Notes: generated from the sequence alone by a model not told the origin. A stretch of 41,280 nucleotides of DNA from Sulfurimonas sp. SAG-AH-194-C20 (GCF_029215975.1 NZ_JAEMVD010000009.1:1-41280), one strand, 5' to 3'; numbered from the stretch's first letter, positions 17,430 to 24,910 are shown. Numbers and translations are program-made.

Positions 17430-17850
17430 GTAGTTCCTTAATTGCTATAGTTATTTCATCATCCTTAATGCTTATAATATGTGCAGCATCATGTTCTAAG
17501 TCAAAATCACCAATTTTAATAAAGTGAGGTGTACTTATTGTGAATGGGTTTTCACCTAGTTCTTCTGCTATAACTTTTGCACTTCCCACTATAAGGTTAG
17601 TAGTTTCAAGTGTCATATCTACAAGTGTCTCTTCATCACTTTCTTGTTCTTCTAAAAAAAGATAAGCGACTCTTTGCATAAAAGCTTCATCAGAAGCGAT
17701 ATATACACGGTGAGAAGTTCCATCATTAGCATCTATATCTATGTAAGCAATAAGTGTTCTCTTTTTTGAAACCCCTTCATTAGTGCAATGTGTTTCTCTT
17801 ATTTGGTGTATACAGAAGTTTTCTGTCGCTTTTACAATGGTTGTTAGCAT
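17422..17850 (-). CDS. CheX-like chemotaxis phosphatase domain protein
   Basis: The 142-residue protein resembles the CheC/CheX/FliY family, which removes phosphate from CheY. The helix DMTLETTNLIVGSAKVIAEE (about residues 78-97) contains Glu82 and Asn85 in the E-x-x-N arrangement that is catalytic in this family, followed by the small-residue stretch VGSAK. The N-terminal half is beta-rich, as in CheX. The context supports the call, because fliN follows with an eight-base overlap and the phosphatase would act at the switch. A second E-x-x-N helix, as found in CheC, is not seen, which favours the CheX type. The ribosome binding site is AAAGG eight bases upstream of the ATG. Confidence 0.72.
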   Translation of the reverse strand: MLTTIVKATENFCIHQIRETHCTNEGVSKKRTLIAYIDIDANDGTSHRVYIASDEAFMQRVAYLFLEEQESDEETLVDMTLETTNLIVGSAKVIAEELGENPFTISTPHFIKIGDFDLEHDAAHIISIKDDEITIAIKELHD

Positions 17851-17878
17851 TTATGAAACCTTTAAAATATTCTAATTA

Positions 17879-17884
17879 ATTATA
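17879..17884 (-). promoter_or_regulatory. Candidate -10 box for the cheX-fliN-fliO operon
   Basis: The minus strand reads TATAAT at 17884-17879, predicting a start near 17872 and a leader of about 22 bases that contains AAAGG at 17862-17858. A second TATAAT on the same strand at 17901-17896 is an alternative. No sigma-28 or sigma-54 flagellar promoter pattern is obvious. Confidence 0.45.
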
Positions 17885-17929
17885 GTATCTAATTGATTAT
17901 ACTTTAACAAAACACAAAGCAAAATAAAA

Positions 17930-17938
17930 TGGTATAAT
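17930..17938 (+). promoter_or_regulatory. Extended -10 promoter for the TauE-type gene
   Basis: TGGTATAAT is a perfect extended -10 element. It predicts transcription from about 17945 and a leader of some 16 bases before the ATG at 17961. It is divergent from the flagellar operon promoter about 50 bases away. Confidence 0.6.
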
Positions 17939-17960
17939 TCCCCAAAAATATAGGTCGTAT

Positions 17961-18692
17961 ATGCTAGAGTTGAGCTTTATTGGGATTTTTGTCGGTACTT
18001 TATCTGGTTTTTTTGGTATTGGCGGTGGTACTGTACTTGTTCCATTACTACTTATCTTAGGATATGAAACAAAAATGGCCATTGGCATATCAGTTATTCA
18101 GATGGCGTTTAGCTCCATTTATGGCTCTTATCTTAACAACAAAAAAGGTTCCTTAGATGTTTCTATGGTTCTTTTTATCGGTATAGGTGGGTTTATTGGT
18201 GCACTTTTTAGTGGGCTAATTACGGCTGCGTTTAGTGCGAGTACTTTAGAGTTTATATTTTTAAGTTTTGCTATTTTTGCACTTCTACGACTCTTTTTTA
18301 AAACAAAGGAACATAAAGAACAAAAAGAGGTACATAAACTTCTTCTTTTGCTCATAGGTTTTTTACTCGGAGCACTGAGTATGACCATAGGAGTAGGGGG
18401 AAGTATCATTCTTGTACCTCTTTTAGTAGGCTTTTTACATGTACCTCTAAAAAAAGCAATCTCTGCAGGACTCTTTTTTGTAGTTTTTTCTTCAGTTTCG
18501 GGTGTTATATCTCACTCTATAGAAGAAAATGTTGACTATGAGAGTGGTATAATCATAGGATTTGCTTCTTTGGTAGGTGTCTATGTCGGAATACAATTAA
18601 AAGATACTGTAAGTGCCACACTACAAAAAAATCTACTAGTGGTTTTTTACCTGCTTGTGGTAGCATACTTAATACAAAGAATATTTATATAA
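17961..18692 (+). CDS. Sulfite exporter TauE/SafE family permease
   Basis: This 243-residue inner-membrane protein belongs to the TauE/SafE/YfcA permeases, which export sulfite, sulfoacetate or related organic anions, or sometimes act with other sulfur pathways. It has the family's internal repeat. The first half begins with LSGFFGIGGGTVLVP and the second with LLGALSMTIGVGGSIILVPLL, each followed by a conserved helix pair (KMAIGISVIQMAFSSIYGS and KKAISAGLFFVVFSSVSGV). About seven or eight hydrophobic helices can be counted. The substrate cannot be read from the sequence; sulfite is plausible in a sulfur-oxidising relative. uvrA begins 17 bases after the stop. Confidence 0.9.
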   Translation: MLELSFIGIFVGTLSGFFGIGGGTVLVPLLLILGYETKMAIGISVIQMAFSSIYGSYLNNKKGSLDVSMVLFIGIGGFIGALFSGLITAAFSASTLEFIFLSFAIFALLRLFFKTKEHKEQKEVHKLLLLLIGFLLGALSMTIGVGGSIILVPLLVGFLHVPLKKAISAGLFFVVFSSVSGVISHSIEENVDYESGIIIGFASLVGVYVGIQLKDTVSATLQKNLLVVFYLLVVAYLIQRIFI

Positions 18693-18708
18693 TTTTAGGA
18701 CAGATGAT

Positions 18709-21534
18709 TTGAAAAAACAAGATAGTATAGTTATAACGGGTGCAAGAGAAAATAATTTAAAAAATATTAATTTAACGATTCCAAAAAACAAGTTAGTTGT
18801 AATGACGGGAATAAGTGGTAGTGGTAAGTCTACTCTTGCGTTTGATACACTGTATGCTGAGGGACAGCGTCGTTACATGGAGTCTCTTTCTTCGTATGCT
18901 AGACAATTTCTTGACCGTGTTGGTAAACCTGATGTAGACAAGATAGAAGGCTTAACTCCGGCTATCGCGATAGACCAAAAAACCACATCTAAAAACCCGC
19001 GTTCAACTGTTGGAACTATTACCGAAATATATGACTATTTTAGACTACTTTATGCTCGTGTTGGTGTGCAACACTGCCATAAATGTAAAAAAGTTATCTC
19101 TCAAATGTCAGCAGCTGACATCATCGGTGAAGTTCACAAGCTTCCACAAAATGCCAAGTTAGTTCTTTTAGCTCCACTTGTTCGTGAGAAGAAAGGTTCT
19201 TATGCAGATATGCTTGAATCTCTTGTTCATAAAGGTTATGTACGAGCTATGATAGATGGTGTTATGGTGCGCCTTGATGAAGAGATAGAACTCTCTAAGA
19301 CAAAAAAACATACTATTAAAGTTGTAGTTGACCGTGTTGTTGTTAAACCTGAGAACAAAGAGAGAATCGCAGCAGATGTTGAAAAAGCTTTAAAAGAATC
19401 ATACGGTGAGCTTGAGATAGATATACTAAACCATAAAGAGCTTGATTGTAAGCCTCATATGCATTACTCTGAACACAATGCTTGCTTTGACTGTAAGATA
19501 AGTTTTGATCCACTTGAACCACTCTCGTTTTCGTTTAACTCACCTAAAGGTGCATGTTCTGAGTGTGATGGTCTAGGTCTGCGTTATGCACTTGACCAAG
19601 AAAAAATAATAGATAGTGATTTAAGTATAGAAAAAGGTGCTGTTAAAATCGTATATGGTTTTAACAAGGGTTACTACTTTACTTTCTTAAAAGGCTTTTG
19701 TGCACATAATGGTATAGATATAACTGTGCCATACTCTTCACTGCAAGAGCATCAGAAAAAAGCTATATTACATGGAAACATTGATGAAGTCACATTTTTG
19801 TGGAAAAAACATGAAGTTAAACGACTCTTCCCTGGAATCATCCGAATAGCTTACGATATGTTCAAAGATGAAAAAGAACTCCAAGACTACATGAGTGAAA
19901 AAATATGTAATATTTGTGACTCAAACCGTCTTAAACTTGAGAGTTTAGCTGTTAGAGTTGGAAAAAAAGGTATAGCAGAACTTCTTGAGATGCCTATTGC
20001 AAAGACATATGAGTGGTTTGCAAACGAAGAACACTTTGCAGACATGAATGCTCAAGATGCACAGATATCAGCTCCAATACTGAATGAAATTCGTGAACGT
20101 TTATACTTCCTTTTTGATGTTGGTTTAGGTTACATCACTCTAGGACGCGATGCTCGAACTATCTCTGGTGGTGAAGCACAGCGTATTCGAATAGCGAGTC
20201 AGATAGGTTCTGGTTTAACGGGTGTTTTATATGTTTTAGATGAGCCAAGTATTGGGCTTCATGAACGTGACACTCTTAAACTCATAAGAACACTGCGTTC
20301 ACTCCAAGAAAAGGGTAACAGTGTTATAGTTGTTGAGCATGACAAAGAGACTATTGAAAATGCAGACTTTATCATTGACATTGGTGAGGGCGCTGGAAAA
20401 TTTGGTGGTAATGTTGTCTTTGCTGGAACACTTGATAAACTTAAAAAAGCAAAAACTCTTACCGCTGACTATCTTTATGGTCGTAAGAAGATAGAGTACT
20501 TCTACAGACGTAAACAAGATAAACACATAGAGATAAAAAATGTAACCGTGAACAACATTGTAGACCTAAGTGTAAAAATCCCACTTAATAACTTTGTATG
20601 TATAACTGGAGTGAGTGGAAGTGGTAAGAGTTCGTTGATGCTTCAAACACTTCTTCCAACTGCACGAGAGCTTTTAAACCATGCAAGAAAGGTAAACAAA
20701 GTCGCGGGAGTTGAGATAACAGGTCTGCAACATGTAGACAAGGTTATCTACCTTGACCAAAGCCCGATAGGTCGAACACCTCGCTCAAACCCTGCTACAT
20801 ATACAGGTGTAATGGATGAAATCCGTAACTTATTTTCACAAACAAAAGAGTCCCAGATAAGAGGGTACACAACATCGCGTTTTTCTTTTAATGTTAAAGG
20901 TGGACGCTGTGAAAAGTGTCAAGGAGAAGGACAGATAAAAATTGAGATGCACTTTTTACCAGACATCCTAGTAAAGTGTGACACTTGTCATGGAACTCGT
21001 TACAACCAACAGACTTTAGAAGTTTTTTACAAGGGTAAAACAATCTCTGATGTTTTAAATATGTCAGTTGATGAAGCTTTTGAGTTTTTTGCTCCGATAC
21101 CTAAGATAAATCTCAAGATGAAAACACTTGTCGATGTTGGTCTAGGTTACATTACTCTAGGTCAAAATGCAGTAACACTCTCAGGTGGTGAAGCACAGAG
21201 AATTAAACTTAGTAAAGAGTTAAGTCGTAAAGATACAGGAAAAACACTCTATATCTTAGATGAGCCAACAACAGGACTCCATTTTGCTGATGTTGATAGA
21301 CTTACAAATGTTCTGCATAAGTTTGTAGAACTTGGTAACTCTATGCTTATCATCGAGCACAACTTAGACATGATAAAAAATGCTGATTATGTCATAGATA
21401 TGGGACCAGAAGGTGGTGCAGGTGGTGGACTTATCATCGCTGAGGGAAGCCCTGAAAAACTAGCAGAGGAACATGAAAAAACAGGCTCATTTACAGGTGA
21501 GTACCTTAAAAAAGAGTTAGCTTTACATAAATAA
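18709..21534 (+). CDS. uvrA: Excinuclease ABC subunit A
   Basis: UvrA is the damage-recognising ATPase of nucleotide excision repair. The 941-residue product has two ABC ATPase modules. The first has Walker A GISGSGKST near residue 34 and the second GVSGSGKSS, with signature loops SGGEAQRIRIA and SGGEAQRIKLS. Cysteine pairs for zinc occur in CFDC and CSEC before the first signature, and in CEKC and CDTC in the second half. The start is a TTG at 18709 with AGGA nine bases upstream. The nearby ATG at 18704 runs into an immediate stop, so the TTG is supported. It could be read through from the TauE-type gene. Confidence 0.97.
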   Translation: MKKQDSIVITGARENNLKNINLTIPKNKLVVMTGISGSGKSTLAFDTLYAEGQRRYMESLSSYARQFLDRVGKPDVDKIEGLTPAIAIDQKTTSKNPRSTVGTITEIYDYFRLLYARVGVQHCHKCKKVISQMSAADIIGEVHKLPQNAKLVLLAPLVREKKGSYADMLESLVHKGYVRAMIDGVMVRLDEEIELSKTKKHTIKVVVDRVVVKPENKERIAADVEKALKESYGELEIDILNHKELDCKPHMHYSEHNACFDCKISFDPLEPLSFSFNSPKGACSECDGLGLRYALDQEKIIDSDLSIEKGAVKIVYGFNKGYYFTFLKGFCAHNGIDITVPYSSLQEHQKKAILHGNIDEVTFLWKKHEVKRLFPGIIRIAYDMFKDEKELQDYMSEKICNICDSNRLKLESLAVRVGKKGIAELLEMPIAKTYEWFANEEHFADMNAQDAQISAPILNEIRERLYFLFDVGLGYITLGRDARTISGGEAQRIRIASQIGSGLTGVLYVLDEPSIGLHERDTLKLIRTLRSLQEKGNSVIVVEHDKETIENADFIIDIGEGAGKFGGNVVFAGTLDKLKKAKTLTADYLYGRKKIEYFYRRKQDKHIEIKNVTVNNIVDLSVKIPLNNFVCITGVSGSGKSSLMLQTLLPTARELLNHARKVNKVAGVEITGLQHVDKVIYLDQSPIGRTPRSNPATYTGVMDEIRNLFSQTKESQIRGYTTSRFSFNVKGGRCEKCQGEGQIKIEMHFLPDILVKCDTCHGTRYNQQTLEVFYKGKTISDVLNMSVDEAFEFFAPIPKINLKMKTLVDVGLGYITLGQNAVTLSGGEAQRIKLSKELSRKDTGKTLYILDEPTTGLHFADVDRLTNVLHKFVELGNSMLIIEHNLDMIKNADYVIDMGPEGGAGGGLIIAEGSPEKLAEEHEKTGSFTGEYLKKELALHK

Positions 21535-21538
21535 TACT

Positions 21539-21558
21539 ACTAGATAGAAATATCTAGT
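21539..21558 (+). terminator. Weak hairpin after uvrA
   Basis: ACTAGATA and TATCTAGT form a perfect 8-bp stem with the tetraloop GAAA, five bases after the uvrA stop. The T-rich TTTATATTTTT follows. The stem is AT-rich and so weak, but position, tetraloop and T-run fit an intrinsic terminator that isolates the metal cluster. Confidence 0.5.
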
Positions 21559-21568
21559 TTATATTTTT

Positions 21569-21603
21569 AAGTATGTATTAAATTAGAATATACTAATATA
21601 CTT
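21569..21603. promoter_or_regulatory. Candidate operator/promoter of the arsR-led metal cluster
   Basis: AAGTAT (21569-21574) and ATACTT (21598-21603) form the ends of an imperfect inverted repeat around an AT-rich centre that itself contains TTAG-AATATA-CTAA (21584-21597). Two TATACT boxes (21589-21594 and 21597-21602) could serve as -10 elements, so a bound ArsR-type repressor would cover the promoter. AAAGGAAG (21607-21614) is the ribosome binding site. The operator call is inference from position. Confidence 0.4.
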
Positions 21604-21617
21604 ATAAAGGAAGTAGC

Positions 21618-21965
21618 ATGGATAAAATGATTTCTTGTTTTAGAGTAGAAGTTGATGATAACTTAATCGTTAAAGCAAAAGAGACACTAAATCAGGACTT
21701 AACTGAGTTAGAGCAACAAGCAAAACTTTTTGCTCTCTTAGGAAATGAGGTGCGTTTAAAAATTATTCGCTTATTCTTATGTTACGAAAAAATGTGTGTT
21801 TGTGATTTAAGTGATGTTTTAGAAATGAACCAGTCTCCGATATCTCAACACTTACGTAAGCTAAAAGATGGTGGTCTTCTTGTAAATAAAAGAGATGGAA
21901 TGACAGTTTTTTATTCAGTTTCACCTCAGATGAGAGAGATACTTACAAAAATAGTTGAAGGATAA
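21618..21965 (+). CDS. ArsR/SmtB-family metal-sensing repressor
   Basis: This 115-residue winged-helix protein should repress its own operon and release DNA on metal binding. The recognition region is SDVLEMNQSPISQHLRKLK (about 65-83), and the wing follows (LVNKRDGMTVFYSV). Cys60 and Cys62 in MCVCDL are the alpha-3 metal site seen in ArsR and CadC. Further cysteines at 7 and 55 could complete a site for a soft metal such as Hg(II), As(III), Cd(II) or Pb(II). It is the first of five co-directional genes, and the lipoprotein gene starts three bases after its stop. The context (MerP-like and MerT-like proteins) points to a thiophilic metal; which one cannot be read from the sequence. Confidence 0.9.
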   Translation: MDKMISCFRVEVDDNLIVKAKETLNQDLTELEQQAKLFALLGNEVRLKIIRLFLCYEKMCVCDLSDVLEMNQSPISQHLRKLKDGGLLVNKRDGMTVFYSVSPQMREILTKIVEG

Positions 21966-21968
21966 ATT

Positions 21969-22286
21969 ATGATAAGTAAAAAGGTAATAAGTGGAATTTT
22001 AGTGAGTGTATCACTTGTGTTTATATCGTGTAGTGAACAAAATAAAAAGACTAAAACTATAGTAGTAAAAAAGTCTAATGTTGTTTTAAAAAAGATAGGT
22101 GTTGATGGTATGACTTGTATGGGTTGTGAAGTTACACTTGAGGGTGCGATATCCAAGATAGAAGGTGTTACAAAAGTTAAAGCATCTGCTGTAGATGGTA
22201 GTGCTCAAGTAGAGTTTGATAAAACTAAAACAGACTTAGACACGATAGTAAAAACTATCCAAGACTCAGGATACAAGGCGAAGTAA
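21969..22286 (+). CDS. Heavy-metal-associated (MerP-like) lipoprotein
   Basis: This 105-residue protein has a lipoprotein signal with the lipobox VFISC, so Cys21 would be lipidated and the protein anchored on the periplasmic side of a membrane. A linker rich in lysine follows, then one heavy-metal-associated domain from about residue 38. Its binding loop is GMTCMGC (Cys50, Cys53), and the C-terminal turn is DSGYKAK. By analogy with MerP it would capture a soft metal ion and hand it to the MerT-like protein encoded two genes on. MerP is normally soluble, so membrane anchoring is a difference. The stop overlaps the next ATG by one base (TAATG). Confidence 0.88.
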   Translation: MISKKVISGILVSVSLVFISCSEQNKKTKTIVVKKSNVVLKKIGVDGMTCMGCEVTLEGAISKIEGVTKVKASAVDGSAQVEFDKTKTDLDTIVKTIQDSGYKAK

Positions 22287-22918
22287 TGAGCCTCTTTTTT
22301 AACTTTGGGGAGAAAATACCGGAGTTTGATTTTAGAGTAATAAATGAGAGAGAAGCAAGAGCTAGTGCTGGCATTATGTTTTTACTGGGGATACTGAGCC
22401 TTTTTTCTGTCTTTACTCTACGAACACTTATCTGGGCAGAGTTTTTTTCCATAACTTTTATACTAGAGTTTATCGTTCGGATGTTTATAAATCCAAAGTA
22501 TGCACCTTATATGCTTTTAGGTTCTTTTTTTGTTACAAATCAAAAGCCGGAATGGGTTCAAGCAAAACCAAAAAAATTTGCTTGGTTTTTAGGACTGATT
22601 TTGGGTGCTACTATGACTTACTATATCATCTTTGATGTGATTTCTTTAGTGCGTTTGAGTATCTGTTTTGTCTGTTTGACATTACTCTTTTTAGAGTCAG
22701 CTTTTGGTATCTGTCTGGGATGTTTAATGTACAAGCAACTTCAAATCAAGTTAAATCGATGTCCAGGTGGTGTGTGTGAAGTTTTAAGAGATAAAAAACC
22801 TGTATTTAAAAGGTTTATGCTTCTTGGCTTTTTTATTATTTCATTTGTACTTATATATTTATTATTAGAATATGTAAAATATGCTGACATTATAAATGTA
22901 ATTATTGTTGATGAATAA
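22286..22918 (+). CDS. DUF4395 integral membrane protein, cysteine-rich
   Basis: This 210-residue protein matches the DUF4395 family, whose function is not established. About four hydrophobic helices are visible, near residues 30-50, 52-68, 100-130 and 170-195. The family hallmarks are the N-terminal DFRVINEREARASAGI and the Cys-rich region. Three cysteine pairs stand out: Cys127/Cys130 in a helix, Cys143/Cys146 (GICLGC) and Cys159/Cys164 (CPGGVC). CxxC pairs in a membrane protein within a metal operon suggest thiol redox chemistry or metal relay; that is inference. It is translationally coupled to the lipoprotein gene, and the MerT-like gene follows after 11 bases. Confidence 0.82.
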   Translation: MSLFFNFGEKIPEFDFRVINEREARASAGIMFLLGILSLFSVFTLRTLIWAEFFSITFILEFIVRMFINPKYAPYMLLGSFFVTNQKPEWVQAKPKKFAWFLGLILGATMTYYIIFDVISLVRLSICFVCLTLLFLESAFGICLGCLMYKQLQIKLNRCPGGVCEVLRDKKPVFKRFMLLGFFIISFVLIYLLLEYVKYADIINVIIVDE

Positions 22919-22929
22919 AGGAAACTATT

Positions 22930-23298
22930 ATGATAGATAAAAAAATTATTACAGGTGTAGTAGCCTCGGTTGGAGCTTCTTTATGTTGTATTACACCCAT
23001 TTTAGCACTAGTATCTGGCTCTAGTACCTTAGCATCTAGTTTTACATGGCTTGAGCCATTTCGTCCTTATTTGATACTTTTAACAGTAGTTGTTTTGGCT
23101 TATGCTTGGTGGGACAAACTTAGAGTTAAGAGTCAAGATATTGAGTGTAAGTGTGAGAGTGATGTTGAAAAAGTCTCTTTTTGGCATAGTAAACTTTTTT
23201 TAGCACTAGTAACGCTTTTCTCAATTATAATGCTTGCATTTCCTTACTATAATGCTGTTTTTGAAGATGATAAACCTAAAATCATCTATGTAGATTAG
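22930..23298 (+). CDS. MerT-like mercuric ion transporter
   Basis: MerT carries Hg(II) from periplasm to cytoplasm. The 122-residue protein has the MerT layout of three membrane helices. Helix 1 contains the cysteine pair Cys19-Cys20 followed by ITPILAL, helix 2 follows the LEPFRPY segment that is typical of MerT, and helix 3 is near the C-terminus. The cytoplasmic loop between helices 2 and 3 carries Cys73 and Cys75, matching MerT's second cysteine pair. Both pairs needed for ion transfer are thus present. The ribosome binding site is AAAGGAAA. No merA reductase gene is present in the window, so delivered metal must have another fate, perhaps the CopZ-type protein encoded next. Confidence 0.85.
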   Translation: MIDKKIITGVVASVGASLCCITPILALVSGSSTLASSFTWLEPFRPYLILLTVVVLAYAWWDKLRVKSQDIECKCESDVEKVSFWHSKLFLALVTLFSIIMLAFPYYNAVFEDDKPKIIYVD

Positions 23299-23307
23299 GA
23301 GTTCCTT

Positions 23308-23793
23308 ATGCAATTTTTTACAAAAAAAGAAGAAAACAATGAGGGTTGTTGTTCTGTGCAACCAAAAGGTAAGTTAGAATGTCCTGTGTGTGGAGAAAAA
23401 GCAAAGGGTGTTCTGAGTAAAACACTTGAGTACCTTTTAGTAGGTGAGAGTAGAGATAAACTAAAGTGTTTGGATGGGTTTTACTACTGTAAAACTTCCT
23501 CATGTAAAGTAGTTTATTTTCGCCACGAAGAGATACTTTTACAAAAAGACATAAGTGTTGTTGTTGGTTTAAAAGATGGGGCTTCTCCGGCTACGGTTTG
23601 TTACTGCTTTGAGTGGACTAAAGAGAAAATCAAAAAAGAACTTGAGCAAAATAGTGAAACTATCGCTCTTGAAGATATAAAAACTAAGATGCAAAATCCT
23701 GGTTGTTCTTGTGAAACACTCAATCCTAGTGGCGGATGTTGCCTAGGTGATGTTACCAAAGCTATAAAAGAGATACAAAATAACTTAAAATAA
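23308..23793 (+). CDS. CopZ-type iron-sulfur/zinc protein without a metal-chaperone domain
   Basis: This 161-residue protein resembles the N-terminal half of Archaeoglobus CopZ, which carries a zinc site and a [2Fe-2S] cluster and is thought to reduce copper. Thirteen cysteines are present. CPVCG (25, 28) with Cys54, Cys61 and Cys66 in GFYYCKTSSCKVVYF resembles the zinc-binding domain. VCYCF (98, 100), with CSC (133, 135) and GGCCLGDV (144, 145), resembles the BFD-like [2Fe-2S] domain. The C-terminal heavy-metal-associated domain of CopZ is missing here, but a separate lipoprotein in the operon provides one. It is the last gene of the cluster, nine bases after the MerT-like gene. The domain match is from memory of the family and is good; the function is inferred. 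Confidence 0.8.
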   Translation: MQFFTKKEENNEGCCSVQPKGKLECPVCGEKAKGVLSKTLEYLLVGESRDKLKCLDGFYYCKTSSCKVVYFRHEEILLQKDISVVVGLKDGASPATVCYCFEWTKEKIKKELEQNSETIALEDIKTKMQNPGCSCETLNPSGGCCLGDVTKAIKEIQNNLK

Positions 23794-23813
23794 TATAGTT
23801 GATAGTAAATAAG

Positions 23814-23840
23814 TGTATAATAAATGAAAGTTATTATACA
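23814..23840. promoter_or_regulatory. Perfect 10-7-10 palindrome covering the HD-GYP gene promoter
   Basis: TGTATAATAA (23814-23823) is repeated exactly inverted at 23831-23840 around the 7-base spacer ATGAAAG. The left arm contains TATAAT (23816-23821), a likely -10 box, and the right arm is the same box on the other strand. The GGTGG ribosome binding site at 23843-23847 and the ATG at 23852 follow directly. It may be an operator, a leader hairpin, or a symmetric two-way promoter. Confidence 0.55.
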
Positions 23841-23851
23841 TAGGTGGAAAG

Positions 23852-24910
23852 ATGGCATATAAGTACGAAATATTGATAGTAGATGATGTGAGTGAAAATA
23901 TTCAAGTTGCTATAAGTATACTCAAAAAGAAAGAGTATAACTTCTCCTTTGCTCTGAATGCAAAACAAGCTATAGAAATCATTAAAACTAAACGTTTTGA
24001 CCTTATGTTACTTGATGTAATGATGCCGGAAATTGATGGTTTTGCACTTGCTAAAATGATAAAAAATACAGATGCTATTAAAGATACTCCTATCATATTT
24101 TTAACTGCAAAAGTTGATATTGAGTCAGTAGAAGAGGGCTTTAATCTTGGTGCTGTTGATTATGTAACTAAACCTTTTCATCCTATAGAATTAAAATCAC
24201 GTGTGGCAAACCATCTTGAACTTTATAGATACAGAAGAGAGCTTTCATATAATAATAAAAAACTCACAAAAGATATAAGTACTGCTAGAACACAGTACCT
24301 TTCAGAATTAGATATCGCACAAAAAGAGATTATTTTCATACTAACAGACATATTAGAAGCAGATAGTGGCGAGACAGCTTGCCATGTCCGTCGTGTTGCA
24401 TATATATCTAGAAAAATAGCTCTACTCGATGGTTACTTAGGTGAAAGTGAGATAGAAATTCTTTCTTTAGCTGCTCCTTTACATGATATAGGCAAAATTT
24501 TAATAACAAATGAGATTCTACATAAACCGGGTAAGTTGACAGATGAAGAATTCACTATAATGAAAGAACATCCTGCACATGCAATAAAAATATTAAAAAA
24601 ATCTGATAGAGAAATTATTAAAGCTGCTAGAAGTATAGCTTATGAGCATCATGAAAACTATGATGGTAGTGGCTATCCACAAGGGCTTAAAGGTCAAGAT
24701 ATCCATATATATGCAAGAATCGTCGCAATTGCTGATGTTTTAGATGCTTTGACGCATGAACGATCATACAAAGATGCTTGGAGCTTTGAAGAAGCAGCTA
24801 GACATATCATCAAGCTTAGTGGCACAAAGTTTGACCCTCATCTAATTCAACTTTTTAGTAATAACTTAGAATCATTTAAAGAAATTATAGAAGGTGACTC
24901 ATGTCTTTAA
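23852..24910 (+). CDS. Response regulator with HD-GYP cyclic di-GMP phosphodiesterase domain
   Basis: This 352-residue cytoplasmic protein joins a receiver to an HD-GYP output domain that hydrolyses cyclic di-GMP. The receiver (about 1-125) has the acidic pair in VDDV, the phosphoacceptor Asp in LLDVMMPE, and the conserved T and K in FLTAK and YVTKPF. A coiled linker leads to HD-GYP (about 155-345). The metal and catalytic motifs are HDIGK near residue 211 and HHENYDGSGYP, followed by RIVAIADVLDALTH, all intact. Its end overlaps the start of the following kinase gene by 10 bases, so kinase and regulator are very probably partners. Low phosphodiesterase activity until phosphorylation is usual for such proteins. 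Confidence 0.95.
   Translation: MAYKYEILIVDDVSENIQVAISILKKKEYNFSFALNAKQAIEIIKTKRFDLMLLDVMMPEIDGFALAKMIKNTDAIKDTPIIFLTAKVDIESVEEGFNLGAVDYVTKPFHPIELKSRVANHLELYRYRRELSYNNKKLTKDISTARTQYLSELDIAQKEIIFILTDILEADSGETACHVRRVAYISRKIALLDGYLGESEIEILSLAAPLHDIGKILITNEILHKPGKLTDEEFTIMKEHPAHAIKILKKSDREIIKAARSIAYEHHENYDGSGYPQGLKGQDIHIYARIVAIADVLDALTHERSYKDAWSFEEAARHIIKLSGTKFDPHLIQLFSNNLESFKEIIEGDSCL

Noticed and set aside
17896-17901. Second minus-strand TATAAT as the main promoter of the flagellar operon
   Set aside because: It would give a longer leader and has no better context than the box at 17879-17884; kept only as an alternative.
21618-23793. Calling the cluster a mercury resistance operon
   Set aside because: No merA or merB is present, the regulator is ArsR type rather than MerR type, and a CopZ-type protein is included; the metal is not known.
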